From SKLM01 sp964514285 (lineage in GTDB: Bacteria > Chloroflexota > Anaerolineae > B4-G1), in the NCBI GenBank assembly GCA_964514285.1, contig CAZEQC010000008.1, forward strand, positions 19,578 through 83,577: a stretch of 64,000 bases of DNA, given 5' to 3'. Positions 61,961 through 64,000 of the stretch are shown in pieces (within the stretch, counting starts at the first letter, position 1; the number at the start of each line of letters is the position of its first letter). Position numbers and translations under genes: made by a program. Under the pieces are notes generated by a model. That model searched no databases. It was given only the letters and a program-made list of their open reading frames with translations, and was not told the origin of the DNA.

Positions 61961-63550
61961 TCAGCGCGCCCCTCTCCCGGTGATCACGGCGACCACTGTC
62001 CGCCCCAGGATCTCCAGGTCCCGCCACAGGGTGTAGTCGCGGATGTACGCCAGCTCCAGCTCCACCCGCTCGTCCAGCGTCAAGTCCGCACGCCCGTTCA
62101 CCTGCATCGGCCCCGTCAGCCCCGGCTTCACCGCCAGCCGGCGCCGCTGCCAATCGTTATACCGCCGCACCACCCGCAGCTCCTCCGGCCGCGGCCCCAC
62201 CAGGCTCATCTCGCCCTTCAGCACGTTCCACAGCTGCGGCAGCTCATCCAGGCTGCTCCGCCGCAGCACGCGCCCCACCCGCGTGATCCGCGGATCGTCC
62301 GCCCGCTTCGCCGCCGGTGACAGCACATCCGTCGGCGGGAGCACTTTCTCCACCATCTCGTCGGCCCCCTGCACCATCGTCCGCAGCTTCACCATCCGAA
62401 ACGGCCGCCCGTGCTCCCCCGCCCGCTCTTGGACGAAGAAGACCGGGCCATCGGAGTCGAGCGTGATCGCCGCCGCCAGCGCGGCCAGCAGAGGCGCGGT
62501 CACCACCAGCCCCATCAGGCTCCCCACCACGTCTATCGCCCGCTTGATCAGCCGCTGAACCCCGCCGATCGGCGCGCGCCGCTCGCTCGTCCGGCCGTAG
62601 AACCGCACCAGCCCCACCGCCAGCCCACCACCCAGCGCCAGCGCCCGCAGCAGGAGCAGCAGCGGCGCCGCCAGCGCCACCGCCGGATCCTTCCGCACGA
62701 TCTCCACCAGGAACGGCAGGGCCGACCCGTAGAGGAGCGCCAGGGCCCCCAGAGCCGCCCACCCCGCCGGGCGCCACAGCGGCACCACCGCCAGGCAGAG
62801 GCAGGCCGCGGCCGCCAGCGCCAGCTGCAGCTTCAGCACCTGCGGCGTGTGCGAGTCCCGCACCGCCCGCTCGGGATGCCAGCGCAGCAGCAGCGCCTTC
62901 CAGATCCCGATGGTCGCCTTCCGCCGTGCGTACGCCAGCGGCGTCACATCGTGCACGTGGTAGACCGCCGCCTCGGGCACGAACACCATCCGGTACCCCT
63001 TCCGCGCCAGCCGGAACGAGAGCTCCTGATCCTCCACCGACGAGGTGGCGAAGGCCGCCTCGAAGCCGCCGTTGGCCAGGAAGACGTCCCGGCGGTAGGC
63101 GGCCGAGTAGGTGTCCACGAAGTCGATCGACGCCTGGCGCGCCATGCGCGCGTACTTCCGCTCGTACTCCAGCTGGACGAAGCGCGCCACCAGCGACCGC
63201 TGCCGCGTCCGGTAGACCCCCTTGGCGCCCACCACCTCCGCGTCCTCGAAGGGCTCCCTCATCCGCGCGATCCAGTCCGGGGCCGGCGCGCAGTCGGCGT
63301 CGGTGAAGAGCAGCAGCTCCCCCTCCGCAGCCCTCGCCCCCCGGTTCCGCGCCGCCGCCGGGCCGGCGTTCTCCTGCCGGATCAGCCGCACGTCGTGCGA
63401 CCGGGCGATCTCCGCCGTCGCGTCCTCGGAGCCGTCGTCGACGACGATCACCTCGTACCGCTGCCCGTCGACCGTCTGCGCCTCCAGGGCCGCCAGGCAG
63501 TCCTCCAGCGTCTCCTCGGCGTTGTAGGCCGGCACCACCACCGAGATCAC
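61961..63550 (-). CDS. GT2 glycosyltransferase fused to a polyprenyl-phosphate sugar transferase
   Basis: The 529-residue protein joins two enzymes. Residues 1-225 are a GT2 transferase (VVPAYNAEETLEDCLAAL, VVDDGSEDATAEIA, LLFTDADCAP, SVEDQELSFRLARKGY). Hydrophobic helices at about 235-320 follow. From about 333 there is a bacterial sugar transferase domain (KRAIDVVGSLMGLV, FRMVKLRTM, LRRSSLDELPQLWNVLKGEMSLVGPRP, KPGLTGPMQVNGR). The latter starts glycan assembly on undecaprenyl phosphate, so one polypeptide may prime and then extend. GTG 63550 overlaps the previous gene. Confidence 0.9.
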   Translation of the reverse strand: MISVVVPAYNAEETLEDCLAALEAQTVDGQRYEVIVVDDGSEDATAEIARSHDVRLIRQENAGPAAARNRGARAAEGELLLFTDADCAPAPDWIARMREPFEDAEVVGAKGVYRTRQRSLVARFVQLEYERKYARMARQASIDFVDTYSAAYRRDVFLANGGFEAAFATSSVEDQELSFRLARKGYRMVFVPEAAVYHVHDVTPLAYARRKATIGIWKALLLRWHPERAVRDSHTPQVLKLQLALAAAACLCLAVVPLWRPAGWAALGALALLYGSALPFLVEIVRKDPAVALAAPLLLLLRALALGGGLAVGLVRFYGRTSERRAPIGGVQRLIKRAIDVVGSLMGLVVTAPLLAALAAAITLDSDGPVFFVQERAGEHGRPFRMVKLRTMVQGADEMVEKVLPPTDVLSPAAKRADDPRITRVGRVLRRSSLDELPQLWNVLKGEMSLVGPRPEELRVVRRYNDWQRRRLAVKPGLTGPMQVNGRADLTLDERVELELAYIRDYTLWRDLEILGRTVVAVITGRGAR

Positions 63551-64000
63551 CGCCCCACCCCCTCACGGCACGGCCGCAGCCACAGCGCCACGCTGCCCAG
63601 CGCGATCTGCGGCGCGTAGACCACGGCGTGGAGCACGGTGGCGTAGGCCAGGCCCGTCGTCCGCTCCACCCCGAACGTCCCCAAGCCGAAGACGGCGATG
63701 GCGTGGAAGACGCCCAGCCGCCCCGGCGACGACGGCGGCACCATCCCCAGGTGGAGCAGGGTCAGGAGGAACAGCGCCGCGCCGACGGAGAGCGGCAGCT
63801 CGAAGGCCCAGAACACCACCAGGTTCGTCGACGCCGCCAGCATCCAGATCGCGGCTGACCAAGCAGCCGCCCCGGCCGCCAGCTGGGGCCGCCGCAGCGC
63901 GTCCAGGCCCGCCAGCCCCCGCTCCACCAGCCCGATCAGCGCCGCTCCCAGCCCGCCCGGCAGGCGGGCCTCCCAACGCCGCCCGACCGCCACCAGCCGC
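63547..64000 (-). CDS. LPG-synthase-TM/UPF0104 flippase-like protein, truncated by window end
   Basis: Only the C-terminal part (about 150 residues) is present; the frame is open to the window edge. AAWSAAIWMLAASTNLVVFWAFELPLSVGA and GMVPPSSPGRLGVFHAIAVFGLGTFGVE match the second half of the flippase-like domain also seen at 57190-58191 (PSSPGAVGVFHS). It is coupled to the GT2 fusion gene by GTGA. Confidence 0.8.
   Translation of the reverse strand, partial: RLVAVGRRWEARLPGGLGAALIGLVERGLAGLDALRRPQLAAGAAAWSAAIWMLAASTNLVVFWAFELPLSVGAALFLLTLLHLGMVPPSSPGRLGVFHAIAVFGLGTFGVERTTGLAYATVLHAVVYAPQIALGSVALWLRPCREGVGR

Noticed and set aside
62411..63619. 402-codon plus-strand open frame
   Set aside because: It is antisense to the GT2/sugar-transferase fusion and is low-complexity, rich in Arg, His and Gln.

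Overview
The window is about 64 kb of GC-rich bacterial DNA, most likely from a member of the Chloroflexota (an Anaerolineae-like lineage). Four things support this: a YLPLVSK-type linker in a secreted protein (about 15453-15473), a giant membrane protein of the Chloroflexi/archaeal 'YYY' (DUF2298) type, an Agl23-like membrane protein fused to NHL repeats, and dense GTG/TTG starts with short gene overlaps. No ribosomal RNA, convincing tRNA or CRISPR array was found.

Region 1 (1-13.2 kb, mostly + strand) is general metabolism: two alpha/beta hydrolases, a MacB/LolD-type ABC exporter, a pterin-4a-carbinolamine dehydratase with a near-consensus promoter, DegV, a TIGR01777 epimerase, a Rieske ferredoxin, TruD, GNAT, LysE, a CrtC/AttH-like lipocalin protein, a small membrane protein, a DUF523-DUF1722 fusion and a pyrimidine-dimer glycosylase.

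Region 2 (13.4-39.1 kb) is a molybdenum/tungsten island. A sigma70-like promoter feeds a roughly 400-nt leader predicted to be highly structured. After it come four secreted or membrane-anchored proteins that I read as divergent molybdopterin-oxidoreductase-fold proteins, one of them with four repeats, and a purple-acid-phosphatase-like enzyme. Two complete oxyanion importers follow: WtpABC (archaeal-type tungstate/molybdate) and TupABC (bacterial tungstate). Next are a molybdenum-storage-protein homologue with its own promoter, a DUF134 regulator with a small partner protein under an apparent self-controlled promoter, and a TiaS-like protein. The cofactor genes moaA, moaC, moaD, moaE and moeA come next, with a C_GCAxxG_C_C protein inserted after moaA. 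After a few unrelated genes (EamA transporter, holin-like protein, histidine kinase, VOC protein, UbiA prenyltransferase) there is a tungsten-type aldehyde:ferredoxin oxidoreductase, a plausible end user. Import, storage, regulation, cofactor synthesis and enzyme are thus all within about 26 kb.

Region 3 (39.2-43 kb, - strand) has a lone tyrosine recombinase and a two-gene 2-oxoacid:ferredoxin oxidoreductase whose beta and gamma parts are fused.

Region 4 (43-64 kb, - strand) is a glycan assembly cluster: four large GT39-like polytopic glycosyltransferases or Agl23-like proteins plus a fifth smaller one, a GT4 transferase, a CDP-paratose-epimerase-like SDR, two flippase-like proteins (one cut by the window end), a DUF4012 protein and a GT2/sugar-phosphate-transferase fusion. 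It probably makes and exports surface polysaccharide or glycoprotein glycans.

All functions come from reading the sequence and recalling families; no database search was run.
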